64,000 nucleotides of DNA from Zygnema cylindricum. Its lineage: Eukaryota > Streptophyta > Zygnematophyceae > Zygnematales > Zygnemataceae. The translations under genes and the position numbers were made by a program. The notes under the pieces were generated by a model that worked only from the letters and a program-made list of their open reading frames with translations, was not told the origin of the DNA and did not search any database. Positions 45,619 to 57,800 of this stretch are shown in pieces. The stretch covers positions 62,001 to 126,000 of the forward strand of contig JBBHKE010000318.1 of assembly GCA_037447655.1 (NCBI GenBank), given 5' to 3'. The first letter of the stretch is position 1. Every line of letters begins with the position of its first letter.

Positions 45619-46906
45619 TTATTAGTAACTGAGGCAGTTACTGATGAAGGGGGGGGAGAAAACACTAACATTGATGTCATCCCTAAATCTGACATCACTA
45701 TAACTTTCGAAAAACTAAAATCTGATTTTGTAACTGACATTAATACATCTGATGTTGTTGTTAAGGATTTGATTTTTGAATTTCAAGATGTTTTCCCAAG
45801 TGATTTACCCTCGGGAAGGCCACCTTCCCGAGATGTAGAACATGTTATTAACCTTGAACTTGGATGTAATCCTCCTGTCACAGGAATTTATAAACACAGT
45901 TTCTTTGAGCAAGAGGAGTTAAAGAAACAGATCAAAGAACTCCTAGAGAAAGGATATATTCAACCCTGCAAATCACCGTACGGAGCACCAGTTCTTTTCG
46001 TCAAAAAGAAGGACGGAACGTTGAGAATGTGTGTCGATTATCGTAGTCTGAACAAGATTACGGTGAAGGATAAGTATCCGTTACCTTTAATTTCTGATTT
46101 GATAGATCGTTTAAAAGGTGCTAAAGTATTTTCGTTGATTGACCTGCGTAGTGGCTTTAATCAGGTGCCAATTAGAATTGAGGATGTTGATAAAACTGCT
46201 TTCAGGACTAGGGTGGGTCATTTTGAATGGATAGTGATGCCATTCGGCTTAACAAATGCTCCGCCTACATACCAAAAATTAATGAACCAAACTTTTTCGG
46301 ATTACATAGATGAGTTTGTTCAGGTGTTTATTGATGATATTCTAATTTACAGTGAATCTAGAGAACAACATGTAATTTCATTTAAGAAAAGTGTTAGAAA
46401 GGTTAAAAGAAAGAAAATTATTTGGAAAATTGTCAAAATCTAGCTTTCTGAAAAGTGAACAATTATTTTTGGGACATATAGTTAGTGGGGAAGGTGTTAA
46501 AACAGATCCATCCAAAATCACTGCAATCCAAAATTGGAAGCAACCTACTAATGTCACGGAAGTTAGATCATTTTTGGGATTGGCCACTTACTACAGGAAA
46601 TTTATAAAGAACTTCAGTATGATTGCCGCACCTTTGACGGATTTACTTCGGGAAAATGAGACGTTTGTGTGGGGAGCTGATCAAGAGAGAGCATTCAAGG
46701 AACTAAAAGGGAAGTTGACCTCTGCCCCTACAACGGTGTATCCTGACCCTGCTGGAGAATTTGAAGTTCTGATCACTACAGATGCTTCTGACAAAGGTCT
46801 AGGTGCAGTCATAAGTCAAAAAGTCGGCAAACACTTTCATCCTATTGCTTTTGAGTCCAGAAAATTCAATGATGCTGAAAAGAACTATACAGCACAGGAA
46901 AAATAA
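45619..46906 (+). pseudogene. Ty3-type reverse transcriptase and start of RNase H, with frameshift
   Basis: Conserved blocks in order: a segment with [73 protein letters not shown] and the catalytic [10 protein letters not shown]. Around 46371-46380 the frame changes: an extra base in a T run (GTAATTTCATTT) makes the first frame end at 46443, while the thumb and RNase H continue in the next frame from about 46380. RNase H begins with TDASDKGLGAVISQ. A TAA at 46904-46906 follows QEK, where family members carry a sense codon. Confidence 0.9.
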
Positions 46907-48634
46907 TTACTTGCGATTGTACATGCATTGGTGAAATGGCGATGTTATTTGCATAATAAAGAATTTACAGGTCACTGTGATAATAAAGCACTTTCTTATT
47001 TACAGAGATTAAGTGATGCACAGATTATGACTGGCAGACAGGTTAGGTGGATGCAAAAATTAGCATATTTCAAATTTAATGTCAAACATATTCCTGGGAA
47101 GACAAATGTCGTGCCAGATCCTTTAAGTAGATGTTTTGAAATAAGTGTTATGGTTCAGGATGAATTGTTTTTAGATACAGTTAGATATGGTTATGATAAA
47201 GATCCTTATTTTGTTGTGATTTGCAAGAATATTTTGGGAGGGAATTCTGACCCACTGAATGAGAGGCATGTCAAAAACTTTAGAATAGAAGATGGTTTAC
47301 TGTATTTGCGAACAGGGGATAGGTTATGCATTCCTGAAATGGGAGACTTGAGAAAACAACTTTTACAAGAAGCCCATGAGCATTTAGGACATCTTGGTCG
47401 AGATAAAACTCTTAGTCGGCTGCAGAGTATATTGTTTTGGCCAGGGATGGCAAAGGAGGTGTCGAAACACGTGGAAAGTTGTGTCACTTGCCAACAGAGT
47501 AAACCTAGTAACCAAAAACCTAGAGGTCTCTTAAAACCTTTAGATATTCCCGAAAGACCATGGGAATCTGTCAGTATGGATTTTATTGTCAGGTTACCAG
47601 CTACATCTAGAAGAAATGACAGTATCATGGTCGTAGTCGATAGGTTCAGTAAAATGGCAATCTTTATCCCTTGCAAAACTACTCATTCAGTTGTAGATAT
47701 TGCAAAGTTATATTTTGACAACGTGGTCAGACATCATGGAGTTCCCCTGTCTATAGTCAGTGATAGGGATTCTAAATTTACATCTGCATTTTGGAAAGAA
47801 TTGCAGCAAAATTTAGGCACTGAATTGAAAATGAGTACCGCTTATCATCCTGAGACAGATGGACAGACAGAAAGGATGAACCGTACACTAGAGGAAATGC
47901 TTAGGACTGTTTGCAGTGGAGTTCAGAACACATGGGAATCTAAACTGCCATTAATGGAATTTGCATACAATTCATGTAAACATGCTAGTACGGGATTCTC
48001 ACCATTTGAAGTTGCATACGGATACCAACCTAGAGAAGCATTGGACTTAATAACAGGGGTCACTCAAGAGAATAGAGGTTCAGGAACAGAGTTTTGGGAA
48101 TACATTCAAACAGTTTGGAAAACTGTCCGGGATGCATTAGTGGAGGCACAAAGGAGGCAAGAATTAAATGCTAACCGCAAGCGGGGTGATTGGGTGTTAC
48201 GCACATGTGACAAGGTTTGGCTTTCTACAACTAATTACAGGTGCAAGATTGAGGGACAATCGGAACCTACGGGGAAATTTGCTCCTAAGTACATTAGACC
48301 ATTTACTGTAATCGAGATGATATCGTCAGTTGCTGCCAAATTGGACTTGCCGCCTTCAACAAAGATTCATCCAGTGATACACATCAGCCAATTGAAACCA
48401 GTAAATCTTCGCCCAACTGAAGGAGAATTGGAATTGGATCCCTCAATAATTATAGAACCTGAAGTTCACAGATGGGTAATAGATTGGGTTGGTCAACGGT
48501 TCAAGGTCGATGATACTATATTCTGGCAAGTGCATTATCTAGGAAGGCCTGAGGATGAGTTGGCTTTAGAGGATAAAAATTCTGAGTTTTTACAGAGGTA
48601 CTGGAGGGATAATAATATAGAAGTCCCGTCTTGA
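46907..48634 (+). pseudogene. Ty3-type RNase H end, integrase and chromodomain-like tail
   Basis: The frame continues after the TAA at 46904. The RNase H end includes FTGHCDNKAL and the connection KLAYFKFNVKHIPGKTNVVP. Integrase follows with zinc-binding HLGHLGRDKT...CVTCQQSK, catalytic Asp in SMDFIV, Asp in VSDRDSKF and Glu in TDGQTERMNRTLEEM, completing the D,D-35-E triad. The GPY/F-like part (KFAPKYIRPFTV) is followed by WQVHYLGRPEDELALE, which resembles a chromodomain that steers integration to chromatin marks. It ends at 48634, and this segment itself is undamaged. Confidence 0.92.
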
Positions 48635-48670
48635 TAATTAAAGGTGTTTTAACTGAGGTCAGTTAAAAAT

Positions 48671-48683
48671 AAATAGGGGATGA
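48671..48683 (+). other. Polypurine tract
   Basis: AAATAGGGGATGA lies immediately before the 3' LTR and is the expected plus-strand primer. Confidence 0.75.
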
Positions 48684-49650
48684 TGTAACAGTAATAGCGG
48701 ATTGAACTTGTTTATAAATGGGTATTTAGGTGTTATAATTATAGAGTACTAAAATTGGTAGACGTCCGCGAAAGAATCACGCTATTTGGAGTTATATTTT
48801 AAAAGTTATAGCGATGGGTGTATTTAGGTGACAGCGTGGGGTCTAAATAACAAGTGGGTATCATTGAAACGGGTTAAGGGTCAAATTAGTACCGAAATTA
48901 CGCGCGAACGTTTCATAAAGTTCTAATGAAACGTTTAGTATGCACGGTGCTTCGTTTCGTACAAATTTTAGTACGAAACGTCACTTTCACTTAAGGGAAT
49001 TTCGTAGGAAGTTTCGCGTGCGAAATTTGTTACGCACGCTCGTGCGAAGTCGCGTTTCGTTTGGCGCGCAATTTTGCACGTAAATGTTACGTAGTGAAAC
49101 GTAACGTTTGATTGGTTAGTAAAGCGCTAAGTTGTTAGTAAGAGATTTCGCACGTTTTTGCATTGGTCAGTCTGAGTCTTTGCTGATCAATGATTGGCCC
49201 AGGTAAAAGCCTGTTAAAACGGAGCGTTGACTCTGGCCTGGCGAGTCCAGGGCGATGATGGATAAATAGTGAAGTGTGAGAGGAGAGTAGACATCTTTCC
49301 CTTTGGAGAAGTTTGTGGAAATTCCAGCTGATCTTGGTCCTGAGCGATAAATAACAAATTGGAGAAAAGGCATTTTTGCATTGAAATCTCTTACTAACTA
49401 AATAGTGTTTTAGTAGTTAAGAGATAGAATTATTAAGAGTGGAGAGTAGAGGAAACACTTTAAATTGAAGGGTTGAGCCACGAGGGCAAGAGACCAAGCT
49501 AATGTTATGTGGACAAAAGCTTCTTCTAATTTAAAGTTATCCTTATGTGAGTGTTTTCCAATGTGGATGTGTATTTTCCAATGTGTGGAATGTGTGGTTG
49601 GAATTGTTTGTAGTAATGGGATTTTCTGAGAGGTAGGAGATCCTGTTACA
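48684..49650 (+). repeat. 3' LTR of the Ty3-type element
   Basis: 967 bp, about 99% identical to the 5' LTR by eye. Visible differences include GAATCACGC versus GAATACGC, a G/A at 49052 and GATAAATAACAAA versus GATTAATACCAAA. Confidence 0.96.
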
Positions 49651-49994
49651 GCGCCACGTAGGCTAATTTTCAGATTCTTAAAATCTATAAATATTCTTCA
49701 AGCTCAAAATCTGCACATACTTTTTGTACAGGCGGAGGTAGTTAATGATTCGTACGAAAATTTTGCGACCAGATTTTAATTTTGAAATTGAAAATCAAAA
49801 TTTTGAAACAGAATGTTAAAAAGGCGTCGCAAATTTTTAAGGTCAGCGGATGTCAGAAAGAGCGTGCGAATATATTTCGGTAAACCTTCATACACCGTGG
49901 CGGAAGGCACATGGCATATACGACGTGTTCGATTCTCATTACCTGTTCGTGGAGGATTTTTTTTCTACTTTTGATGTGTACCAATGGTACGCGA

Positions 49995-50236
49995 CCAGTC
50001 TGAAGAAACCCTCCTAGCCGAGGAGGGTCTCTTCAAACTGGATGATGTGCGCGATTGCTTCGCGAATCTAAAAAACTGAAAAATCCAAAGGTCGGTACTT
50101 ACGCCTATAATATTCGAGCCATCCAGTATACATGTTTCGTCATGTTTCGTCTGAAAACAAAAAATGGTACGAATCAGTACGGAATCGTACGGCATCCAGT
50201 AAACAACCCCACTTTTCCTCTAATGGAAGTTCACCC
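49995..50236 (-). mobile_element. GGGTGAAC-type MITE end with subterminal hairpin
   Basis: Read on the minus strand it begins GGGTGAACTTCCATTAGAGG after TTA (50237-50239) and ends at a hairpin with arms CCAGTCTGAAGAAACCCTCCT (49995-50015) and AGGAGGGTCTCTTCAAACTGG (50021-50041). It is the sister of the copy at 21766-22027. Confidence 0.55.
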
Positions 50237-50261
50237 TTAGCCGCAAAATTGAAATTTTGTC

Positions 50262-50600
50262 GTATTAGCGTTAAATTTAATTTAAACGCAAATTGAAACG
50301 CAACCTCTTTAGAATGAAGTACTGTAAGTCTTGTAAGAAAATATTTAAACGCACGAAACGCAATAAGTTTTGTACAATATAATAAAACGAACCGACATAA
50401 AAATATTAATTGAAATTAAATGAAAAAATGCGCGTCGTCACGCGCGACAAAATCGAGCCACACTATCTACGAATTAACATTCTTACATTAAGAGCAAACT
50501 TTCGTTTCGTGCGTTTAAATATATATGTACAAGACTTACACTACTTCGGTTTAAAGAGGTTTCGTTTCAATTTGCGTCTAAGTTCAATGAAATACTTATA
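50262..50600. repeat. Inverted repeat with about 90-bp arms
   Basis: Arms at about 50262-50360 and 50495-50600, sharing CGCAAATTGAAACG, GTAAGTCTTGTA and TTTAAACGCACGAAACG, separated by about 140 bp. It is probably a small inverted-repeat element inside the larger one. Confidence 0.7.
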
Positions 50601-51215
50601 CGACTAAATTTAGCTTTTGCGACTAAGTTAGTATCCAACATGCTCTCACCTTGGAGCTCACGTAACGACAAAAGTGACTGTCTGCAACACTTTTACTTAC
50701 ATGTGGTTGTCGTAGTTTTGTTACCATAAACGTTCATTGGCCGTGTGAATTGCAATTTTTATTATGACGGTCAACGTTCGCAAGCGCGGCAAAAGTTTAA
50801 ATGGTTGAAACAATATTTTGAAAGTCAAAGCTGTCCAACCGATTTACCATCAAATTTAGACTCAACGGTACTTTACTTGTACTAATGTGTACTTCAAACG
50901 TACATTTTTTGACAAAATGACGTAAGTGGTTTTGTGCAACCAAAACAGTCACTGCCATGATGAATTCCCTTAACTAATTAATACTTAATTAATGTAACTG
51001 TACTCGAGCGTGTCGTACGACTTATTCCATGACGGAATCTTATGGATCGCCCTGATGTGATATGGCCTATTCCTATTCGTCGAATGTTCTGGCGCGAGGC
51101 TGGTGACGTCGACTTGAAGAATCAGAAGTCAAAAATTTTTAAAAGGAGTCGTCTTCTTGCTCCCCACGATGTTACTGCGATTCCCATGTAAAACATCGGA
51201 AAATGACAAATGGTA

Positions 51216-51431
51216 CACCTGTGTCGCTATTAGTGTTAATATTTTTTTTCGTCATTTAAAACATCTTTTCTCTGTACACACTTGTCCGATTTTCAATTTG
51301 AGACCGCCAATTGGAAGTTGAGAATCTTACTTTTAAATCGCGACCGTGAGGTCAACGATCCGACAAATGTGTACGGAGAAAATATGTTTTAAATGGGGGA
51401 AAATCATCAACACTAATAGCGATACACGGTG
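51216..51431. mobile_element. CACCG-type MITE, 216 bp
   Basis: Ends CACCTGTGTCGCTATTAGTGTTAAT and ATCAACACTAATAGCGATACACGGTG, flanked by TA (51214-51215, 51432-51433). The interior has inverted AAACATCTTTTCTCTGTACACA and TGTGTACGGAGAAAATATGTTT. Confidence 0.85.
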
Positions 51432-52498
51432 TAGCGAAGCTTTGCTTTTGGAAAGGCTATATGCACAGTTGCACACCAAATATTCAGACACACACAAGGT
51501 CTTTACCGTAACGATGTAACATCGTGGGCTCGAAGCCGGTTCATAATTACGTTATAAATAGTGAACTTTTGACGATGTGTAACTAACATATTTGAACTTC
51601 GTTTCGTTTTGTTTACAAAAATAACAATGTAGAAGCTTTTTATTGGCTGAGTGCTAATCGTACGGCAAGCTGACTTGTAATTTTGAACTATTTAACTCTG
51701 GTCACATAACAACATTAAATTGGTTTAACTAGGTAAAACCCGACTTAATATAAGTTCATAGGGCTAGATGTTAGATACTGTAATGAGCTGTAATGTACAG
51801 TACATTAGAGTAATCGGACTAGAATTAAACCGAACTGAACTGAACCTAACAAGACCACAAATTAAAATATGGGAATTGCTAATCGCATCGACAATTTTTG
51901 CTGCGCGCAGGTAGTTGTCAAAAATTGTACATTTGAAGTACTGTATAATTGAAGTTACGAACCTTAGAGTTCAGAATTGACGGTCAATCCGTCGAACAAC
52001 TTTGACTGGCGAAATATTGTAGCGATGGTTAAAAAAGTGTCGCGCTTGCGAACGTCGACCATCATAAAAAAAAACAATTCACACGGCCGGCGCAGGTAAC
52101 AAAACAACGGCAATCACATGTAAATAAAATGGCTGCGTGCAGGTAGTTTCTCAGTTTACGTGAGCTCCACTGTGAGAGCACATGTTGGCATTTAACTTAG
52201 CCGCAAAAATGGAAACTAATCGCCGAACCGTTACGTAGAACTTGGCAGAGGTCGCAAACGGTCAACCGAAACCGTGACCGACCGTTAACCGACCGCCCGC
52301 GCCGGATCCGGAACGGATTCGGTTGCAAAATTTTGGGGGTCGGGCGGTTACGGTCGGTTGACTCACCAGGAAAAAAAAACGGTTAGTTACGGTCGGTCAA
52401 ACAAAAAACCAAAAAAAATGAAATTTTTGTACTTTTTTTTTCCAGCATTATTGTTCTTTGTACTTTTGGTATCGTGGAAGTAAGTGGCATCATGATTA

Positions 52499-52812
52499 GC
52501 GTCGCAAATCTGACACGGTACTGTAGTAAGCTATTTATTTCGTAAATCAAAGGGAACGCGACAAAGCGTCGCAAATCTGACACGGTAGTACACTATTCAT
52601 TTCGAAAATCTTAGGGAAAGCGACAAAGCGTCTCAAATCTGACACGGTAGTACAATATGCATTTCGCAAATCTTAGGCAACGCGACAAAGCGTCGCAAAT
52701 CTGACACAGTAGTACACTATTCATTTCGCAAATCTTAGGGAACGCGACAAAGCGTCGCAAATCTGACACGGTAGTAACACTATTCATTTCGCAAATCTTA
52801 AGGAACGCGACA
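52499..52812. repeat. Minisatellite, about 62-bp unit, 5 copies
   Basis: Units begin GTCGCAAATCTGACACGGTA and contain ATTTCGCAAATCTTAGGGAA and CGCGACAAA. They lie inside the second long-inverted-repeat element. Confidence 0.9.
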
Positions 52813-52820
52813 AATCGTAA

Positions 52821-54012
52821 TTATTGGCTTATTCCGTTGTACATTGATTAATTTTGTATTTTTTCGGTTACGGGCGGGCACGGTTAGTCGCGAAAAATCA
52901 AGATTCGGTTAATTTTTTTTTTCGTAAACGACGGTCGGTTAACGGTTAACAATTTTGGAGCGTGACAAAACTCGGTCGGGCGTCGGTTACTCAGATTTTG
53001 AAAAAAAAAAACGGTCGGTTTCGGGTATGATTTTTGTTGACTTTTGCGACCTCTGGAACTTGGACACAAATTAAAGGACGAAGTCATATGTATAAATTAA
53101 CTCGCACGAAACGAAATATACTTCGTACAAGATAAGAAAGCGTACCCGCCTAAAAATATCGATGAAACTAAATGATAAAAAAACGCGTCGTCTTGCGCGA
53201 CCAAATGAAGCCACACTATTTACGAATAAACATTCCTACAGTGACAACGTACTTCACATTGATTCACATTCACGGAAAAATTAAAATGCGCACATAAAAA
53301 CAAAATAAAGTACGCACTAAAATGCCAGTATGTGNNNNNNNNNNGCGAGGTTTTAACAATTGGCAATTGGCTGGCAGCAAATGCTTTTTTTTTTAATTGG
53401 CTTAGAACTAAAAAGCGCTGATTGGCACGGGCGGGCATTGGCTTTTTTATGTTTTAATTAGTTACATGTTGCCTTATTCGGTTATTAATGCTAAACAGTT
53501 ATTGGCTTATTCCGTTGTACATTGATTAATTTTGTATTTTTTCGGTTACGGGCGGGCACGGTTAGTCGCGAAAAATCAAGATTCGGTTAATTTTTTTTTT
53601 CGTAAACGACGGTCGGTTAACGGTTAACAATTTTGGAGCGTGACAAAACTCGGTCGGGCGTCGGTTACTCAGATTTTGAAAAAAAAAAACGGTCGGTTTC
53701 GGGTATGATTTTTGTTGACTTTTGCGACCTCTGGAACTTGGACACAAATTAAAGGACGAAGTCATATGTATAAATTAACTCGCACGAAACGAAATATACT
53801 TCGTACAAGATAAGAAAGCGTACCCGCCTAAAAATATCGATGAAACTAAATGATAAAAAAACGCGTCGTCTTGCGCGACCAAATGAAGCCACACTATTTA
53901 CGAATAAACATTCCTACAGTGACAACGTACTTCACATTGATTCACATTCACGGAAAAATTAAAATGCGCACATAAAAACAAAATAAAGTACGCACTAAAA
54001 TGCCAGTATGTG
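52821..54012. repeat. 514-bp identical duplication across an assembly gap
   Basis: 52821-53334 and 53499-54012 appear identical with a constant 678-bp offset. The first copy ends exactly at the run of Ns. The likely explanation is two overlapping contig ends that were not merged. Confidence 0.9.
53335..53344. other. Assembly gap (10 N)
   Basis: Ten N bases; the true size is unknown. Confidence 1.
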
Positions 54013-54700
54013 CTCTCACAGTGGAGCTCACGTGAAGTGAGAAACTATCTGCGCGCAGCCATTTCCTTTACATGTTGTTGCCGCAGTTTTGTTACCGTAA
54101 ACCTGCGCCGGCCGTGTGAATTGCTTTTTTTTTATGACGGTCGACGTTCGCAAACGCGACAATTTTTTAACCGTCGCTACAATATTTCGCCAGTCAAAGT
54201 TGTTCCAAGGATTGACCGTCAAATCTGAACTCAAAGGTACGTAAATTGTACTATACTGTACTTCAAATGTACAATTTTTGACAACTATTGTACCTGCGGA
54301 TTTTTGACAACTATTGTACCTGCCCGCAGCAAAAATTGTCTCTGCGATTAGCAATTTTCTTACAATATAGGCTCTCCTGTAAGCACTATGTAGCACTTAG
54401 GTGCCAAAGTCTCCGTACGAAACGTACGCTACACCGTAACGGAGTCGAAAAAGTTCGTCTTATGGAACTGGCAAAACGACACGTGTGCCTTTGTATTTCG
54501 TTTGAGACGGACCTCCGTCTCGATTGAAGTACGGGACGTCAGCGAATCTAAAGATACTGTCTTGCGGACTCTCATAGGGACGATCATCAATTTACACTTC
54601 CAATCTTTTTGCTGAGCCCCTTTCTCTCTCTCTGCTCTCATTCCCACCCCCTTTCCTCTCCCTCTCCCTCACTCTTGTCTCTTCTCCTTCCATGTGTCGC

Positions 54701-54720
54701 CACGTGCTTTCTGCCACGTG
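54701..54720 (+). promoter_or_regulatory. Two G-boxes upstream of the plastid-protein gene
   Basis: GCCACGTG occurs twice, with CACGTG at 54701-54706 and 54715-54720, 120-140 bp before the start codon. G-boxes bind bZIP and bHLH factors and are common in light-regulated plant promoters. A C/T-rich stretch (54602-54690) lies just upstream; the rest of 54357-54600 shows nothing notable. Confidence 0.5.
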
Positions 54721-54837
54721 GCCGCAGCACATGATTTCTTGCTGAAGTCACTATTTCTCTCTCAGTTTCCTTTTTTTCTCACTTTTTTTTTTTTTCACGT
54801 CTGTCACCTTGGTACTAAGTGTCAGGACACTACTACT

Positions 54838-57800
54838 ATGGTCCTGGCACAGAGCTCTGGGCTTGTGTGCTCCCTCTCTCCCTTCCACATTATTTCCTGT
54901 AACCATAACCGTAGCACTAGAAAATCAATTCAGACAAGTTCACCCTTTTCCTCTTCCTCAGCCACATCCGCACGTAGAATATACTTAGTTGCTTCTCCAG
55001 GAAAATCTATTTTCTGCATTAGTGAGACTTTTTGCAGGACCTTCAGTAGCTTCAGCGAGACCTTTAGTAGCTTGCCACGTGGCAATCTTAGGACCCCCAG
55101 CTGTCAGGCCAGACACGCACGTAATCCCGGGAATGCTATTGGTGCGATTTTGTCGGAGGAGAGCAATGATTGTGTGACAGATGTCACACAATGTGACGTG
55201 ACAAATAGAAGTGCTCCGCCTGGTGCTGACAGAATCGTTGATCAGTTAGAAACTGCTACGTGGCGCGGAGATTTAAAATTCAATTTCGCTGCATTATCAG
55301 CACAGACACACCGACCACCGCCGTATGCTCCGGCAAAGTGAGTCTTCAGTTCAGTTGTCAGTTTCGCTTCTGTTATCAGTTTTTCAGCTGCCATTTTTTA
55401 GTTGAGTTTGAGATCCTAGTTTGACACCTGTTAATAAAGCAGTACTTTTTCTTTTTTTTACAAGTTAACTGACTGTTCAGTTGTCAGTTTTGAGTTTCCT
55501 GGTTTCTCGGTTTGTTATAAAGAAGTTATTCTTACAAGTTAAACCGAAAACATGAGTCATTTATTTTGTTGAACAGGTTTTTTGAACAGAACTCAATTTA
55601 TGATTCCAGGAAACCCTACTCACTCAATTCTCAGTTTGCCTACTGGCATTATCCGTGACTGATCAAATACTGACTTAAAATCAATTTACTAAACTGTATC
55701 AATAGTAGCATTGATATTTTTTCGCCTCTTGAATCAAGTTTTCTCTGTGCAAACTCGTCCGATTTTCATTTGGAGACTGTCAATCGGAAGGTGTACACTA
55801 AAAAGTTGATTCAAGTGGCGGATAAAACAGTAATGCTAATGGCGGTACACGGTGTAGTTTACTACCTTATCGCTATTAGTGTTAGTGAATTATTAACTAC
55901 ATTTTGATTCTGTGTCAAAATAGACTCACTCGAATTAGAATGATCAGCTGTAAGACAGTGTAGTTTACTGCCCAGTGCTTTTAGTATTCGACAATTTCCT
56001 CGCACTAAAATGTCTTTAACTTTTTTATCAACTGTATTTTTATTTTTTGGAAGGGGAGCAATCAGAAGTTTTCTTTTCTTGATTGGGATGTCAAGTTTGT
56101 ACACTGCCTATCGCTATGAGTCGAAAGGCATTATCAGAGTAAATGCCGTGTTTGAATGTTTAATACTAATTTGGTGTAGGGAGATGTGGCAACTTGCAAG
56201 CTACTGCCGGGAATATTGTTATTAACACTATTTTGTGATCTTTGTCAGAAAAAGTCGCAACCTCATTGGTGTTATCAACACTGATAGTGATGGGCAGTGC
56301 ACGCACTTATCTCTATTACAGATTGTGAATTATTAGCGTTAACACTTTATTAAGATTAACTACACTAAATTACGTCCGTTTAACTAAATAGTGTTGTTAG
56401 CACTTATCTATTACTTTGTGTAAAAAAAAGGTCTCAATCGATAAAGAGTGATGAACTCTAATAGGTATTGGCAGTGTACCAATCGCACACGAGTCAGATC
56501 ACAGTTTGCAAATTAGTCATTGTTGATTAAATATTTCCTGCATGGCAGAAGCTTTTCAGAATTACCGCATTTCGACAGGTTTCATGAGTCCATAAATTGA
56601 AATTCTTAATGCTTTTGTGTTAGCGATGACTTAATTAAATAACATCCTTTTATTTATTTATCACTCCTTTTATTTTTCACCTTTTCTTACCTTGTCAGAT
56701 TAGGGTAAACCCAAAAGTGTTCTTCGTTTTTTGCCATGGCTTAAGCCTTGTGGCTTTGTTTGAAGAGACAAGGAATACAATGGTTTCCTTTTTTACTTTA
56801 TCCTTACAGGAATTTTCGAAAATTCAACTGGGATTTAGACCAGGTTGTAGTCCCTAATTACTGGAAACTGGTCACACCCCTTTCATTTCTGTTTTCTCGT
56901 TGAAAGTTGTGGTCAATTTTCCAAGTTCCTTTAGGTTTTACATTTCTTGTCCTTTCTAGTTTTCCAAGAACTATCCGTGTGTTTTGACCTTTTTTTTTGT
57001 CAAAAAATTGCCTAAACACAGGCAAACAATTTCTCGATGGATAACATTTTTATTTTTTTTGGTCGAATTTTTGCCAAAACGCAGACAAATTTATTGTTGG
57101 ATAACTTTTAATCCTTTTGTTGTCATTTTTTTTTCAAAAATGCAGACAAACAACTTCCGGTTGGATAACTTTGAGTGTCCTTGCCTCAGTTTTTCTCGGC
57201 AGTTTCTGGCTTATCCATCGAGAGGAGCAGAAAGCTCGGGAGAGGCTTGGGTCCCCGGAAGAGGACAGAGAAATGCCTCCTCCTCCTCCTCCCGAAATGC
57301 AAGAACGTTTTAAGAGGGCGAAAGCTTCAGTGGATCAAGAAAGAATGGTGGACAAAGCTGTGGCAGCGATTAGAACAAATGATATTATCAGGTGAGGTGC
57401 ATGTTACTTTTTTTTTTTTCACTGTTCTCTCGTTTTTCTTGAGGATTTAGCAAGGTAGAGGAAGGTGTGGAGGTGTTGAGTTATCGAGGATTGCTGTGGG
57501 GAAACACATTTTTTGGACGTGAATTTACAAAGGTTTGATTAGTCGGTTATATTATGCGATGTAGATTAATAAGTTTAATGTATTACCACATGTATATCAC
57601 TCGTTTTACAAACAGAAAAGGCAGTTTTTCTTGTATAACTAAATTATCTTAAGGCAGTTTTGCATTTTAAGACATAAAACGAAATGCTCTGCTCTAAGTG
57701 CTATAAGCCCAGTTCAATTTTTCTTTTGTTATTTCTTTTCTTGTTCAAACCTTTGAAAAATACTTAAATTAAGGAGCAAAACAACATAATGTTGAAGTGT

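Larger units (their letters stand above)
41870..49650 (+). mobile_element. Ty3-type LTR retrotransposon, complete, recent
   Basis: Two LTRs (41870-42835 and 48684-49650) with TGTAACAG...CTGTTACA ends are flanked by a perfect 5-bp duplication GCGCC (41865-41869 and 49651-49655). The domain order gag, protease, reverse transcriptase, RNase H, integrase and a C-terminal chromodomain-like part is that of the Ty3 group (chromovirus-like). The LTRs differ at only about ten positions in 966, so insertion was recent, yet the coding region has three in-frame stops and one frameshift. Confidence 0.96.
41376..50974. mobile_element. Long-terminal-inverted-repeat DNA element, split by a Ty3 insertion
   Basis: The left repeat (about 41376-41719) and the right repeat (about 50636-50974) are inverted copies of about 340 bp containing ATCATGGCTGTGACTG..., TCATTTTGTCAAAAATTGTACG and GAGCTCACGTAACGAC. 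Removing the Ty3 element leaves about 1.8 kb without a transposase. Long inverted repeats are typical of Mutator-like elements; that class is inferred, as no target duplication could be fixed. Internal parts include a GGGTGAACC-type MITE end at 50236. Confidence 0.65.
51874..54356. mobile_element. Second long-terminal-inverted-repeat element, 2.5 kb
   Basis: Inverted repeats at about 51874-52190 and 54008-54356 begin AATTGCTAATCGC and contain AATTTTTGCTGCG, TTGTCAAAAATTGTAC and GAGCTCACG-type blocks. They are homologous to the repeats of the element at 41376-50974. The right arm has an extra tandem copy of a 27-bp unit (ACAACTATTGTACCTGC). The interior has no transposase; it holds a minisatellite and the assembly gap. 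Confidence 0.75.

Noticed and set aside
46365-46443. A second programmed frameshift in the Ty3 reverse transcriptase
   Set aside because: The shift is in the opposite sense to -1, falls inside a conserved domain and lacks a suitable slippery heptamer. A one-base insertion in a T run explains it.
56809-56846. A candidate small exon reading NFRKFNWDLDQ between exons 1 and 2 of the plastid-protein gene
   Set aside because: It has good splice-like borders, but every possible donor leaves phase 0, which fits no acceptor of the next exon. Direct joining of 55337 to 57146 is in phase.
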